A DNA stretch of 42,832 nt from Parcubacteria group bacterium (GCA_013202585.1 JABMPQ010000016.1:1-42832), one strand, 5' to 3'; positions 9,650 through 19,410 are shown, counted from the first letter of the stretch. Notes: generated by a model not told the origin, from the letters alone. A program made the numbers and translations.

Positions 9650-11203
9650 TTATTTACTCTGAGGCGATGTTTTTCTAATAGCTCGAAAACGAATATATTC
9701 GGAAATACGTAATCCTACCCACCGACCCAGTAAGATATTAACTACAAAAGTAAGTAGAATCACTTCTGGATAAGCTAGCACAAAGGTATTGAAAGCACTC
9801 CAACTAGCTAAGAAATAACAAGCTACCGAAACCAGGATTGTTTCCAGGGATAGTAAAATGGCGGTGCGGGGTCCTTTTTCCATCTGAATAGCGATGAATT
9901 TTTCAACCAGAATAATCAGCACCAAAATTGGCAGAATCGATAGACCGATAATGCCAGTCCGACTAGTCAAAGCTCCAATAACAAACATCGCTAAAATAGC
10001 CAGCGCTACTATGGTCAACACCATGGCCATTCGAGGAAGATACAATAAGCGAAACTTTTTCAAGATTAGCCGCACCACAGTAGCCACTATCAAAATGACC
10101 AAAAATATTGCCAACCCATATTTCAGGCCAGTGGCCAGAAAAGATAACGTAATAATTGTCGGCGTATAGATACCAAACGTTTTAATTCCCAGAAACTGAC
10201 GAGCGAAAGCAACCACCGTCGCAATAATAGGCAGAATAAGCATCAGGTAAATATTGTCTGTCGAAACGCCTCGGTTGATCAAGAAATTGATGGTGTAACT
10301 CATAAAATTAGTCGGTCCCAGTTTATCGATCGCCCGTTCGCTGTAAAAACTAATTAGGTTATGATCAACTCCAGAATCTCGAATCGATTGGAGAATGGCA
10401 TCAGCGTTTCGATTATCGATTACATTGTACAAAGAAGTATCTTTGGTTAACAAAATATATTGCGGTTTTAAGACATCAAAAGTCGACTGAGCGTAACGAG
10501 CTACCGGCGTAAAACCTCCTTCCGCAATATTAATGATCGCCTTGCCAGACATATTCAGACCCTCCAGATCCTCGGCTTTCTGGGCAAATTTCGACAGTAC
10601 ACTCAAGCCCAAACTACCTGAAGTCCAAACCACCACCGCTGAAGATTTCTTAACAATTTCACTATTCTCCAGTAAAGAATCAGCTAATAGTCCCTCAGTG
10701 ATATAATCAGCGTTTGTTTCTGGAGCTTTAATATCAAACAATAATACTTGCTGCCGAGAAGCATAACGTCGGAGAGATTCTAGCTCATCGGCCGGCGGAG
10801 TATCATCGGTGAGAAATATAATAACGTCATCAAAAATCTTGACAGTTAGATCATCTACGTCTTTTCCAACTTCGTTACTAACTGTTAAGGCGACTTTATA
10901 ATCACCCGGACTCTGATATTGATGCTCTACCTTTTGTCCCTCACTAAACTGTCCATCGCCGAAGTCCCAATTATAGGTGATTGTTTCCCCCGCTTGTTTT
11001 TCTATTTGCTGACCGCTGAAAGCAACTTTCCTTTCCACCAACTGCTCAATATCGTCACCAGCTTTAGCCCGAGGAGGCTTGACTTCTGGTTGCTCTTCTT
11101 CGTTAGTTTCTGTTTCTTCGGCTGCTTGACTGAAACTGGGTTGAGCTAATACTAAGAAAGGAGTTAGTAGAAGCAACGCCACAATTAATAGACGAATTTT
11201 CAT
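9650..11203 (-). CDS. Secreted/membrane protein: signal peptide, PKD domain, 7TM_transglut-like (PF14402-type) membrane region
   Basis: N-terminal hydrophobic signal; YNWDFGDGQFSEGQKVEHQYQSPGDYKVALTVSN (PKD); multi-TM C-terminus with FLGIKTFGIYTPTIITLSFLATGLKYG. Confidence 0.82.
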   Translation of the reverse strand: MKIRLLIVALLLLTPFLVLAQPSFSQAAEETETNEEEQPEVKPPRAKAGDDIEQLVERKVAFSGQQIEKQAGETITYNWDFGDGQFSEGQKVEHQYQSPGDYKVALTVSNEVGKDVDDLTVKIFDDVIIFLTDDTPPADELESLRRYASRQQVLLFDIKAPETNADYITEGLLADSLLENSEIVKKSSAVVVWTSGSLGLSVLSKFAQKAEDLEGLNMSGKAIINIAEGGFTPVARYAQSTFDVLKPQYILLTKDTSLYNVIDNRNADAILQSIRDSGVDHNLISFYSERAIDKLGPTNFMSYTINFLINRGVSTDNIYLMLILPIIATVVAFARQFLGIKTFGIYTPTIITLSFLATGLKYGLAIFLVILIVATVVRLILKKFRLLYLPRMAMVLTIVALAILAMFVIGALTSRTGIIGLSILPILVLIILVEKFIAIQMEKGPRTAILLSLETILVSVACYFLASWSAFNTFVLAYPEVILLTFVVNILLGRWVGLRISEYIRFRAIRKTSPQSK

Positions 11204-11697
11204 AAGTTTTTATTACACAGATTATTTAATCTCTCAGAATTAGCGTGACAAATTGCGACTGCTAAGGCATCAGCGGCATCATCAGGCTTAGGTATCTTAT
11301 TGAGCCCCAACATACTCTTAACCATCTGCTGCATTTGCGCCTTATCAGCTCGCCCGTAACCCGTCAGAGACTGCTTTATCTGTAAGGGCGTGTATTCGCC
11401 CAAGGGTAGGCCAGCCTTTTGGATTGCTAGCAGTATTGCTCCTCGAGCCTGAGCCACCGTTATAACTGTCTTCGCATTTTTAAAGAAAAATAGCTCTTCT
11501 ACTGCTGCGGCGGCTGGCTTGTATTCTTTGATCAGGGCTGAAATATCATCATAAATGCAACTAATCCGCTCTGACATGGGCATCCCCATACCAGTGGTAA
11601 TACAACCACATTTTATATACTTAGCCTTGTCACCTTTTCTCTCTATCAAACCAAAACCAGTAGTAGCTGTGCCCGGATCGATACCGAGAATAATCAT
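11200..11697 (-). CDS. ruvC: Crossover junction endodeoxyribonuclease RuvC
   Basis: MIILGIDPGTATTGFGLIE, AVEELFF, PDDAADALAVAICH. Confidence 0.95.
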   Translation of the reverse strand: MIILGIDPGTATTGFGLIERKGDKAKYIKCGCITTGMGMPMSERISCIYDDISALIKEYKPAAAAVEELFFFKNAKTVITVAQARGAILLAIQKAGLPLGEYTPLQIKQSLTGYGRADKAQMQQMVKSMLGLNKIPKPDDAADALAVAICHANSERLNNLCNKNL

Positions 11698-11701
11698 ATA
11701 T

Positions 11702-12421
11702 TTAATCGGCTAAATTACTATACACCTCACCCACATCATCCAGATCATCCAAAGCCCCCATCAATTTTTCAATTTTATTTAAAACACTTTTATCTTCTAC
11801 CTTTAAGGGGTCTTTAGGGATTAACTCAATGCCGGCCGACTCAACTTTTACTCCGACAATAGTCAAAGATTCTTTAACTGCTGATAGCTTATTGGCTGCA
11901 GTAGTGATCACTAGGCCTTCATCCTGCTCGTCAATATCATCCGCTCCGGCTTCAATGGCCGCCATTTCTATCTCGTCACTCCCCACTCCCGATATTCTAA
12001 TAACGCCACAACTCTTAAACATCCAAGCCACGCTACCCATTTCGCCCATCCGTCCATCGTTATCTTTTAGGGCCATCTTTATTTCCGTTAAGGTGCGATT
12101 TTTATTATCAGTGATCGCCTCAATAATCAACGCTACTCCACCCGGACCATAAGCTTCATATTTTAATTCTTCTAACTGCACTCCTTCGCCTAATTCGCCA
12201 GTGCCTTTTTTAATAGCGCGCTGAATATTATCAGCGGGCATATTCTCCTCGCGCGCTCTATCAACGGCCAAGCGCAATTTGAAGTTCATTTCTGGATCAC
12301 CACCACCTGACCGAGCAGCCACTGTAATCAAGTTAGCCATTTTAGTAAAAATCTGGCCCCGCTTAGCATCGTTGACTCCTTTTTTCCGTTTAATTGTAGA
12401 CCATTTTGAATGTCCGGACAT
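11702..12421 (-). CDS. yebC: YebC/PmpR family transcriptional or translational regulator
   Basis: MSGHSKWSTIKRKKGVNDAKRGQIFTK; the internal Met at 12421 is preferred over the track start at 12445. Confidence 0.95.
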   Translation of the reverse strand: MSGHSKWSTIKRKKGVNDAKRGQIFTKMANLITVAARSGGGDPEMNFKLRLAVDRAREENMPADNIQRAIKKGTGELGEGVQLEELKYEAYGPGGVALIIEAITDNKNRTLTEIKMALKDNDGRMGEMGSVAWMFKSCGVIRISGVGSDEIEMAAIEAGADDIDEQDEGLVITTAANKLSAVKESLTIVGVKVESAGIELIPKDPLKVEDKSVLNKIEKLMGALDDLDDVGEVYSNLAD

Positions 12422-12480
12422 AATCGGGTTTTTATTATTTTGCACTAAAAACCTTCTGACTATAATAGCCAGACACCTGT

Positions 12481-12510
12481 ATTGTACGTCTTTTTAGCCA
12501 AAAATGTCAA
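12481..12510 (-). promoter_or_regulatory. Sigma70-like promoter for the yebC-ruvC-ATP-grasp operon
   Basis: On minus: TTGACA (12510-12505), 18-bp spacer, TACAAT (12486-12481). Confidence 0.55.
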
Positions 12511-12553
12511 TCGGCTGCTGGCAGTCAGTGACTATTTAAATTGTGACTGATAA

Positions 12554-12573
12554 CCTGTCTGCCGACAGGCAGG
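12554..12573. repeat. Short GC-rich palindrome CCTGTCTGCCGACAGGCAGG
   Basis: Imperfect palindrome in an intergenic region. Confidence 0.4.
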
Positions 12574-12584
12574 CTGAATACTGG

Positions 12585-13535
12585 TTACTGCCTTATACTT
12601 AATTCCACAGTTATAAAAATAATGTAAAGCATTATTAGAATCATCCCCTCTTTCCAAGACAATCTGTCTTTTGTTCTTAAAAGAAGAGTAAATAAGACTA
12701 GAGCAACGATTAGAAAGGCAGCAGCAACTATAAATAATGAGAAATCAGCGATAGCTATAGGATGAATCAACCCGACCAAACCTAAAACTAGAGCTGAATT
12801 GGTAACCACGCTTCCTAGAAGGTCGCCCAAAGCCATTCCCTCGCGCTTCGCTATAACTGCTTTAATTTCAAATACTAACTCGGGAAGCGAAGTACCAATG
12901 GCCAAAAAAGCTATACCAATCAGGATTAAAGGTACGCCAAATTCGATGGCTAAATTGGAGCCAAGATCAACAATAAACTTAGCAGAGACTACAAGTAATA
13001 CTACGGCAACAGCAAAAAGGAAAACACTTTTAAGAAATTCTTTCCTGGTAATATGATTAGAGGTTTTCCTAAATCTTTTTCGCTGACTCCAAAGCTTTAA
13101 AACATAAAAAGAAAAAGCTAGAAGTAAAACTATCCCATCTGCTCTTGATAGATAACGATCCAACATTAAAAGTATAGGCAAGATAGCAATACCAACCGCG
13201 AAGTAAGTATCCCTAATTGCAATTTTACCTTTAATTTGAATCCCCCGGGCAAGAATAGCCACTAACCCAATTACTAGAGTTACATCAGCAATATTGGATC
13301 CCAAAACATCTCCCAGAGACAAAGAAGGAACTTTATTCATAGCTGAGGTAATTCCAATAAACAATTCTGGTATCGACGTTGCCAGAGCCATGATAATAAA
13401 ACCAACGACAAAATCGGAAAGCCGCAAGTAGGCAGCAATCTTTATTAGGGTTTTGATAGTCAGCGTGGCACTAACGACCAAAACAACACAGGCAATTAGG
13501 AAACCAACAAGGGATGTGATGATCATTTTGGGCAA
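12585..13535 (-). CDS. CaCA-family sodium/calcium exchanger (YrbG-like)
   Basis: Two inverted TM halves with ATSIPELFIGITSAM...GSNIADVTLVIG and IGTSLPELVFEIKAV...LGDLLGSVVTNSALVLG (alpha repeats). Confidence 0.9.
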   Translation of the reverse strand: MPKMIITSLVGFLIACVVLVVSATLTIKTLIKIAAYLRLSDFVVGFIIMALATSIPELFIGITSAMNKVPSLSLGDVLGSNIADVTLVIGLVAILARGIQIKGKIAIRDTYFAVGIAILPILLMLDRYLSRADGIVLLLAFSFYVLKLWSQRKRFRKTSNHITRKEFLKSVFLFAVAVVLLVVSAKFIVDLGSNLAIEFGVPLILIGIAFLAIGTSLPELVFEIKAVIAKREGMALGDLLGSVVTNSALVLGLVGLIHPIAIADFSLFIVAAAFLIVALVLFTLLLRTKDRLSWKEGMILIMLYIIFITVELSIRQ

Positions 13536-13574
13536 TTAAAACAAATTTCGGAGAAATAGAGCGAGAAACGATAT

Positions 13575-16238
13575 CTAGACTCCCGCCTGACGTTTCTTTC
13601 TCACAACAAACACCCACTTCGTAATCTCAATTGCTACGATGTTGAATATAGCCAGTCCCACTAACAATGACCAGTCGCTGAGACCGAGGGGGACAGTTTT
13701 GAGAACGCCTTGCATAAAAGGAATATAGAGAGCAACCCCCAACATTGTGAAGCCAAAGAGTACTGCCGCCACTAAAAACTTATTGGAAAATGGATTAATA
13801 TGCCAGATAGAACGCTTTAGGCTGCGACAAGAAAAAATATAAAGAAGAGAATCCAAGCCTAAACCAACAAAAATCATTGTGCGAGTATAGGTTAAATCGC
13901 CAGTTGTCTTCCATAGGTATATGAACAATCCGAAGAGAATCAGGTCGGTAACAATACTAATAATAAATATCAAAACTTTTATCTCTGCGTCTAGAATTGG
14001 CTCCTTGAGCTTCCGGGGTGGATCTTTCATCACATCTTTCTCTTTCTTCTCAAAAGCTAAAGCAAAATCTGGCAATCCGTCTTCTACTAAGTTAATCCAA
14101 AGAACCTGAACTGGCAAAAATGGCAAAGGGAGACCAAGCAATAAAGCACCACTCAATAAAATCAATTCACTAAAGCTGCCAGAAAGTAAATATAGAGCCA
14201 CTTTACGAATATTATCGAAGATACCCCGTCCTTCCTCTACTGACTGTTCGATGGTCTTAAAATCATTTTCCAGCAAAATCATGTCCGACGCTTCCTTAGC
14301 CACTTCTGTTCCAGTGCCCATAGCAATCCCAATGTCAGCTGATTTTAGAGCGGGGGCATCGTTGACCCCATCGCCAGTCATCGCTACTACTTCACCCTGC
14401 GCTTGTAAAGTATCAATTATCTGTAGTTTATGTTTAGGGGCAACCCGAGCAAATATCTTAGCTCGAGGTATTTTATACTCGGCATCTTTAGGAGTCATTG
14501 TGTCTAATTCATCACCGCCGATTATCTCTTCTTCGGTCGCTTCGATACCAACCTCCTGGGCGATAGCTTGAGCCGTTAACTTGTGATCACCGGTAATCAT
14601 TTTAATGTCTATACCAGCTGATTGACACAACTTAATCGCTTCTTTAACACCCGGACGGATTGGATCCCGAATAGCGGCCAAACCGACAAAAATCAGATCT
14701 TCTTCCGCCTCCTTCTTTAAATCTGCTTTCCCATCCGCCGTTTCTTTGTAGGCCATAGCAATCACCCGATATGTTTGCTGGCTTAGTTTCTCACCTTCAG
14801 CTAAAAACTTCTCTTTGTCTGCTTCCGTTAATAATCTAACTTCGCCCGCCTGGCACATTTGACTGGAGCGTTCTAGTAAACGTTCGACTGACCCTTTCAC
14901 AAAAACTACATTTCTTCCCTGCACATTATCGCGGTGGGCAGTGGCCATGTATTTCAAATAAGAATCGAATGGAACCTCGTCTGTTCGCTGATAATCCTGA
15001 AAAAGTTGATCCTTATCCAAACCAGCTTTAGCGGCTGCCACCGCCAGAGCAATTTCCGTCGAATCGCCAATCAATTTCCAGTCGTCGGGCTTTCCCGTCG
15101 TACTTTCATAATGAACATCGTTGCACAATAAGCCGATTTTTAGGGCTAATTGCAAATCTTGATCATCACTTTTCGGCAAATCTTTTATATCGTAGCTACT
15201 ACTGGCGGTGCAAACCTTCTCTACTTCCATTTCTCCCGAAGTAATTGTGCCAGTCTTGTCGGTACAAATAACGGAAGCGCTGCCCAATGTCTCGGCTGCT
15301 AATAATTCACGTACTAAGGCTTTTCTTTTTAAAATTTTACGCATGCCTAAAGCCAAGATTACCGTCACCGCCACAGCTAGTCCTTCCGGAATCGCTGCCA
15401 CCGCAATCGCCACCGCAAAAATGAACATTTCCGCCGGCTCTTTGCCCGTCAATATGCCCACTACTATAAGCACTAGTAAACATAGGGAAATTATAACAGC
15501 GATCTGGGTACTTAATTTTTTCATCCGTTGCTGGAGCGGCGTCTTCTCTTCCTTGGCCCCTTTGACTAGCGCCGCGATCTGCCCAATTTCTGTTTGCAAA
15601 CCGGTGCCTACTACCACTGCCCGCGCTTGACCAGCTACCGCCACCGTCCCCAGATAAACCATATTCTTTCTGTCACCCAGGGATATTTTGGCTGGCAATA
15701 CTTGGTCAGCTTCCTTGTTAACAGGAACAGACTCGCCAGTTAAAGCAGCTTCGTTAACTTGTACGCTAGCTGTTTCCAAGAGCCGCGCATCGGCTGGGAT
15801 TTTATCGCCAGCGTCGATTAGAATAATATCACCCGGCACCAGCTCACTAGCTCCAACCGCATGCACCCCTCCCTCCCGAAAGACTTTAGCCTTTACGGTC
15901 ACTACCTTCTTTAAAGCCGAAATTGTTTTGGCCGCTTTATTTTCTTGGATGAAGCCAATCACAATATTCATCACCACCGCAGCCATAATAACCCAGACGT
16001 CTACTATTTCGTGTAACAAAAAAGACACTAGCGCGGCTGTTAGCAGGATATAGGTGAACAAATTGTTAAATTGCTTAAGTAAAATGACAAAAGTGGAGGT
16101 GGGCTTAGCTTCGGGAAGGTTATTTTGCCCATGCTTTTGTCGTCGACGGCTGACTTCAACATCAGCCAGACCGACTACAGAATCTGTCTGTAGATCTTTT
16201 AATACTTCGGCGGTTTTTTGTGAGTGAAAATTAGACAT
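13575..16238 (-). CDS. P-type calcium-transporting ATPase (SERCA/PMCA-like)
   Basis: ICDKTGTITSGEM phosphorylation motif, AAIPEGLAVAVTVILALG, MTGDGVNDAPALKSADIGIAMG, SFSELILLSGALLLGLPLPFLPVQVLWINLVEDGLPD. Confidence 0.95.
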   Translation of the reverse strand: MSNFHSQKTAEVLKDLQTDSVVGLADVEVSRRRQKHGQNNLPEAKPTSTFVILLKQFNNLFTYILLTAALVSFLLHEIVDVWVIMAAVVMNIVIGFIQENKAAKTISALKKVVTVKAKVFREGGVHAVGASELVPGDIILIDAGDKIPADARLLETASVQVNEAALTGESVPVNKEADQVLPAKISLGDRKNMVYLGTVAVAGQARAVVVGTGLQTEIGQIAALVKGAKEEKTPLQQRMKKLSTQIAVIISLCLLVLIVVGILTGKEPAEMFIFAVAIAVAAIPEGLAVAVTVILALGMRKILKRKALVRELLAAETLGSASVICTDKTGTITSGEMEVEKVCTASSSYDIKDLPKSDDQDLQLALKIGLLCNDVHYESTTGKPDDWKLIGDSTEIALAVAAAKAGLDKDQLFQDYQRTDEVPFDSYLKYMATAHRDNVQGRNVVFVKGSVERLLERSSQMCQAGEVRLLTEADKEKFLAEGEKLSQQTYRVIAMAYKETADGKADLKKEAEEDLIFVGLAAIRDPIRPGVKEAIKLCQSAGIDIKMITGDHKLTAQAIAQEVGIEATEEEIIGGDELDTMTPKDAEYKIPRAKIFARVAPKHKLQIIDTLQAQGEVVAMTGDGVNDAPALKSADIGIAMGTGTEVAKEASDMILLENDFKTIEQSVEEGRGIFDNIRKVALYLLSGSFSELILLSGALLLGLPLPFLPVQVLWINLVEDGLPDFALAFEKKEKDVMKDPPRKLKEPILDAEIKVLIFIISIVTDLILFGLFIYLWKTTGDLTYTRTMIFVGLGLDSLLYIFSCRSLKRSIWHINPFSNKFLVAAVLFGFTMLGVALYIPFMQGVLKTVPLGLSDWSLLVGLAIFNIVAIEITKWVFVVRKKRQAGV

Positions 16239-16292
16239 GAAATATTTAAAATCAATCTTGCTTAGCTTCTAAAAGTATACCATACTGGATCT

Positions 16293-17432
16293 ATGATATC
16301 ACAGCCGGCCAACAAATATTTAGAACTAGAGTTTGACAGCAAAGAAATAGAGTTCCTGATCCGCAAGGAAGGAGCTTATTATGATGATATACTGCTCAAC
16401 GCTCTAAAAAAGATCCGCGATGCTTGTTTAAAAAACCGGGTAAAAAACGTGCAGCTCGGTGTTAACGCTAACCCCGAAGAAAATCTCAGTAAAATATTAA
16501 AGGTAGATGCCTTGGAGTATGCTTCCCGCATCAAAGAACTTGGTTTTGATTTTATTAACCTTAACTTGGCTCAATATTTGGCTATTAACTACTTCAATCA
16601 GGCGAAAAAGGGTGGAAATAGGAAAGATTATCAATCTATTCTGCCAAAATCCCACTACGATCTTTATTTTGAGCTAATAGATAAACTTAAGGATAAACTA
16701 GAGTTTACTTTCCACCTGCCAACTGATGACTTCATCTATGAAGACCTAACCGACCAGCTTTTCTTGAATTGTCTGCACCTAGCTCACCAACTCAGTACCA
16801 TAACTCCCCAAACCACCCTACCTCTCTCTTTTCACGCCTACCGAGCTAAAAAAAGTACTAATCTTGATCACGACTTACAGGTCTCAAAAAATAAAACGGC
16901 TGACTTAATCGTTAGGGCCGCTAGATTTCTCCGACATTTGGAGAAAAAGAAGAAGTTGAAAATTACTCTCGCTTTGGAAATGACCAGTCAAGAATTACCA
17001 ACTTCTCATTACGTTAGATACTGCACCTCTCCCTATCAAGTGCTGGAAACATATTATCTAGCGATAAAAAAAGACTCGGAAAAACTGGTAGAAAAATATT
17101 TTGCGGCTGGGATCTTTTCCGTTACCTGTGATATTGGAAATTTCTTACTAGATCAGAAGCTCAACGAATTTACGATTAACAAGGAAAGGCAAACAACGAC
17201 TGGTTCTTCTTTATATCACGGCTTTGATGAATTTTGCCGCAAGATATCTATCTTTCACGTTACGAGCCTACAACGCTCAGAACATTTAGCTAACTACTTA
17301 GATAATCGACGGACGGAAGAATTCAGTAATCGCTTTAGTCAGGCTCATCCTCATCATTATCTTACCTTGCCAGCTGATACTGATAAAGTGGGAGAGGTAA
17401 TGAAACAAATAGAGCTGTTTCAGAGTATGTAA
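16293..17432 (+). CDS. Conserved hypothetical protein, possibly a sugar-phosphate-isomerase-like TIM barrel
   Basis: Single uninterrupted 379-aa ORF; FTFHLPTDD, ITLALEMTSQ, SVTCDIGNFLLD arrangement resembles a TIM barrel; no confident family. Confidence 0.6.
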   Translation: MISQPANKYLELEFDSKEIEFLIRKEGAYYDDILLNALKKIRDACLKNRVKNVQLGVNANPEENLSKILKVDALEYASRIKELGFDFINLNLAQYLAINYFNQAKKGGNRKDYQSILPKSHYDLYFELIDKLKDKLEFTFHLPTDDFIYEDLTDQLFLNCLHLAHQLSTITPQTTLPLSFHAYRAKKSTNLDHDLQVSKNKTADLIVRAARFLRHLEKKKKLKITLALEMTSQELPTSHYVRYCTSPYQVLETYYLAIKKDSEKLVEKYFAAGIFSVTCDIGNFLLDQKLNEFTINKERQTTTGSSLYHGFDEFCRKISIFHVTSLQRSEHLANYLDNRRTEEFSNRFSQAHPHHYLTLPADTDKVGEVMKQIELFQSM

Positions 17433-17440
17433 AACAAAAT

Positions 17441-18871
17441 CTAAACCTGATGAACTTTTACTAAGTTTACATTGCCTGTCTTTCCCACTGGTTGGCCGCC
17501 GATGATAATAACTTTATCTCCCTCTTTAATAATTTGGTGATGCTTGGCGCAAGCTACCACTTTTTTGATTAATTCGTCTACGTTTTGACAGCGAGCCACT
17601 ACGAAAGGTATCACTCCCCAAGATAAAGCTAGCTGACGACGGACTTTTTCGTTTTCCGCCGCTACTACGATTGGTAGTTCGGGACGATAACGTGACACCA
17701 AGCGAGCTGAGTAACCAGAGATGGTTGCCACTAAAATAGCGCGCGCCTCCACATCACGCGCCAACCGGCCAGCCGCATAAGAAATAGCGCTATCAATGGG
17801 CGCTGTTTTTTGATTAAGATGATTATTCAAAATTAAATCATCATAGGGTGATTCTTCCGTGTCACTAATTATTTTTGACATCGTCTTAACTGTCTCTACT
17901 GGATACTTCCCTACCGCTGTCTCTTGGGAAAGCATCACGGCATCAGTATGATCAATCACTGCATTGGCGACATCAGAGGCTTCGGCTCTGGTAGGCCGAG
18001 AATTACTAACCATAGAAAGTAACATCTGAGTAGCCGTGATCACTGGCTTGGCTGCTACTAAGCATTTTTCGATAATCATTTTTTGGGTAATTGGCACCTG
18101 GGCAGTAGGCATCTCAATCCCTAAATCTCCCCGCGCTACCATAACCCCATCAGTTACCTCTAATATCTTATCAAAATCAGTCACTGCCTCTCTCTTTTCT
18201 ATCTTAGCAATGATTTTGGTAGGCTTTTTAACATGTAATTTCTTTTCCCGGCTTTTAATTAACCGGCGCAAGTAAGCCACATCCTCTGGACAGCGGACAA
18301 AAGAAAGCGCCACCCAATCAACTTCTTGCTTCAACGCAAAGGCCAAATCTTTTTTATCTTTAGTAGTGATCGAAGAAACGGATAATTTACTGTTGGGAAA
18401 ATTCATCCCGCGATAGGAAGTCACGATTCCTCCCACGACAACCTTACAAGTAATGTTCCGTCCAGATATACTCAGTACTTTGAGCTTTATCAAGCCCTCG
18501 TCTATCAAAATCGTGTCGCCCGGTTTTACTTCGCGGTGAAGTTTACCGTAGCCAACTGGTATAATTCCGTCAGGTGTTTCCTCTACTCCAGTTCGTAATA
18601 CAACCGGGTCACCTTTCTTGACCGTCTGGCCAGCCAGCGGTAAATTGCTCGTTCGTACCCGCGGTCCTTGTAAATCAGCCATTACTGCCACTGGCACCCC
18701 CAGCTGCTTAGCTTCCCGACGAACAATTTTAATAATCTCGGCGTGTTCTGGATAAGTACCGTGCGAAAAATTAAGCCGGACACAATCCATGCCGGCTTTA
18801 ATCATTTTTCTGAGCATCGCCTTACTACTAGAGGCGGGACCAATTGTACAAATTATTTTCGTTCGATCCAT
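17441..18871 (-). CDS. pyk: Pyruvate kinase
   Basis: TKIICTIGPASSSKAMLRKMIKAGMDCVRLNFSHG, IIAKIEKREAVTDFDKIL, MVARGDLGIEMP, ATQMLLSM, RAEASDVANAVIDHTDAVMLSQETAVGKYP. Confidence 0.96.
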   Translation of the reverse strand: MDRTKIICTIGPASSSKAMLRKMIKAGMDCVRLNFSHGTYPEHAEIIKIVRREAKQLGVPVAVMADLQGPRVRTSNLPLAGQTVKKGDPVVLRTGVEETPDGIIPVGYGKLHREVKPGDTILIDEGLIKLKVLSISGRNITCKVVVGGIVTSYRGMNFPNSKLSVSSITTKDKKDLAFALKQEVDWVALSFVRCPEDVAYLRRLIKSREKKLHVKKPTKIIAKIEKREAVTDFDKILEVTDGVMVARGDLGIEMPTAQVPITQKMIIEKCLVAAKPVITATQMLLSMVSNSRPTRAEASDVANAVIDHTDAVMLSQETAVGKYPVETVKTMSKIISDTEESPYDDLILNNHLNQKTAPIDSAISYAAGRLARDVEARAILVATISGYSARLVSRYRPELPIVVAAENEKVRRQLALSWGVIPFVVARCQNVDELIKKVVACAKHHQIIKEGDKVIIIGGQPVGKTGNVNLVKVHQV

Positions 18872-18943
18872 TTCGCAACAAAATTTACTAGCAACACGAG
18901 TCCCGCAGGGAACTATATAGCGGGACCGGGTGTTATCAGTAAA

Positions 18944-19303
18944 TTATATTTTGAATTTGCTGGCAAACTTGCCAATAACTGGCAATTCTTTGCATTCACC
19001 TTTGGAAACAGCAATTAGTCCCATAATGGCGAATACCCAACCAGAGATATAACCTAGTACACCTACAATCCAACCAATTACGGGAATAACGTAAATGATA
19101 CTAACAATGACAAAGTAAACTAAAAGTACCAGACCCTGCTTAGAATGATATTGAGCAAATTTGCTCTCTTTCTTAGTAAGCAAAGGAATAAGACATAAAA
19201 TACCAATATAACTCAGGAAAGTAATTCCTTTGTTATCTTCTGCGTCCTTAGGGTCACACTGGACACCTTCGGTAACATTTTCTTCCATCATTAATAACAG
19301 CAC
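18944..19303 (-). CDS. DUF4870-like small membrane protein
   Basis: FLSYIGILCLIPLLTKKESKFAQYHSKQGLVLLVYF plus two further TM segments. Confidence 0.65.
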   Translation of the reverse strand: MLLLMMEENVTEGVQCDPKDAEDNKGITFLSYIGILCLIPLLTKKESKFAQYHSKQGLVLLVYFVIVSIIYVIPVIGWIVGVLGYISGWVFAIMGLIAVSKGECKELPVIGKFASKFKI

Positions 19304-19410
19304 CCCCTTTCGTATAATTTTTGATTATCCTTCTTGTTCTCGACTCTGTTATATATTATACCTTATTTTAGAAGTAAAATCAATTGGTTCTGGAGTAGTT
19401 CTTGGGGATA

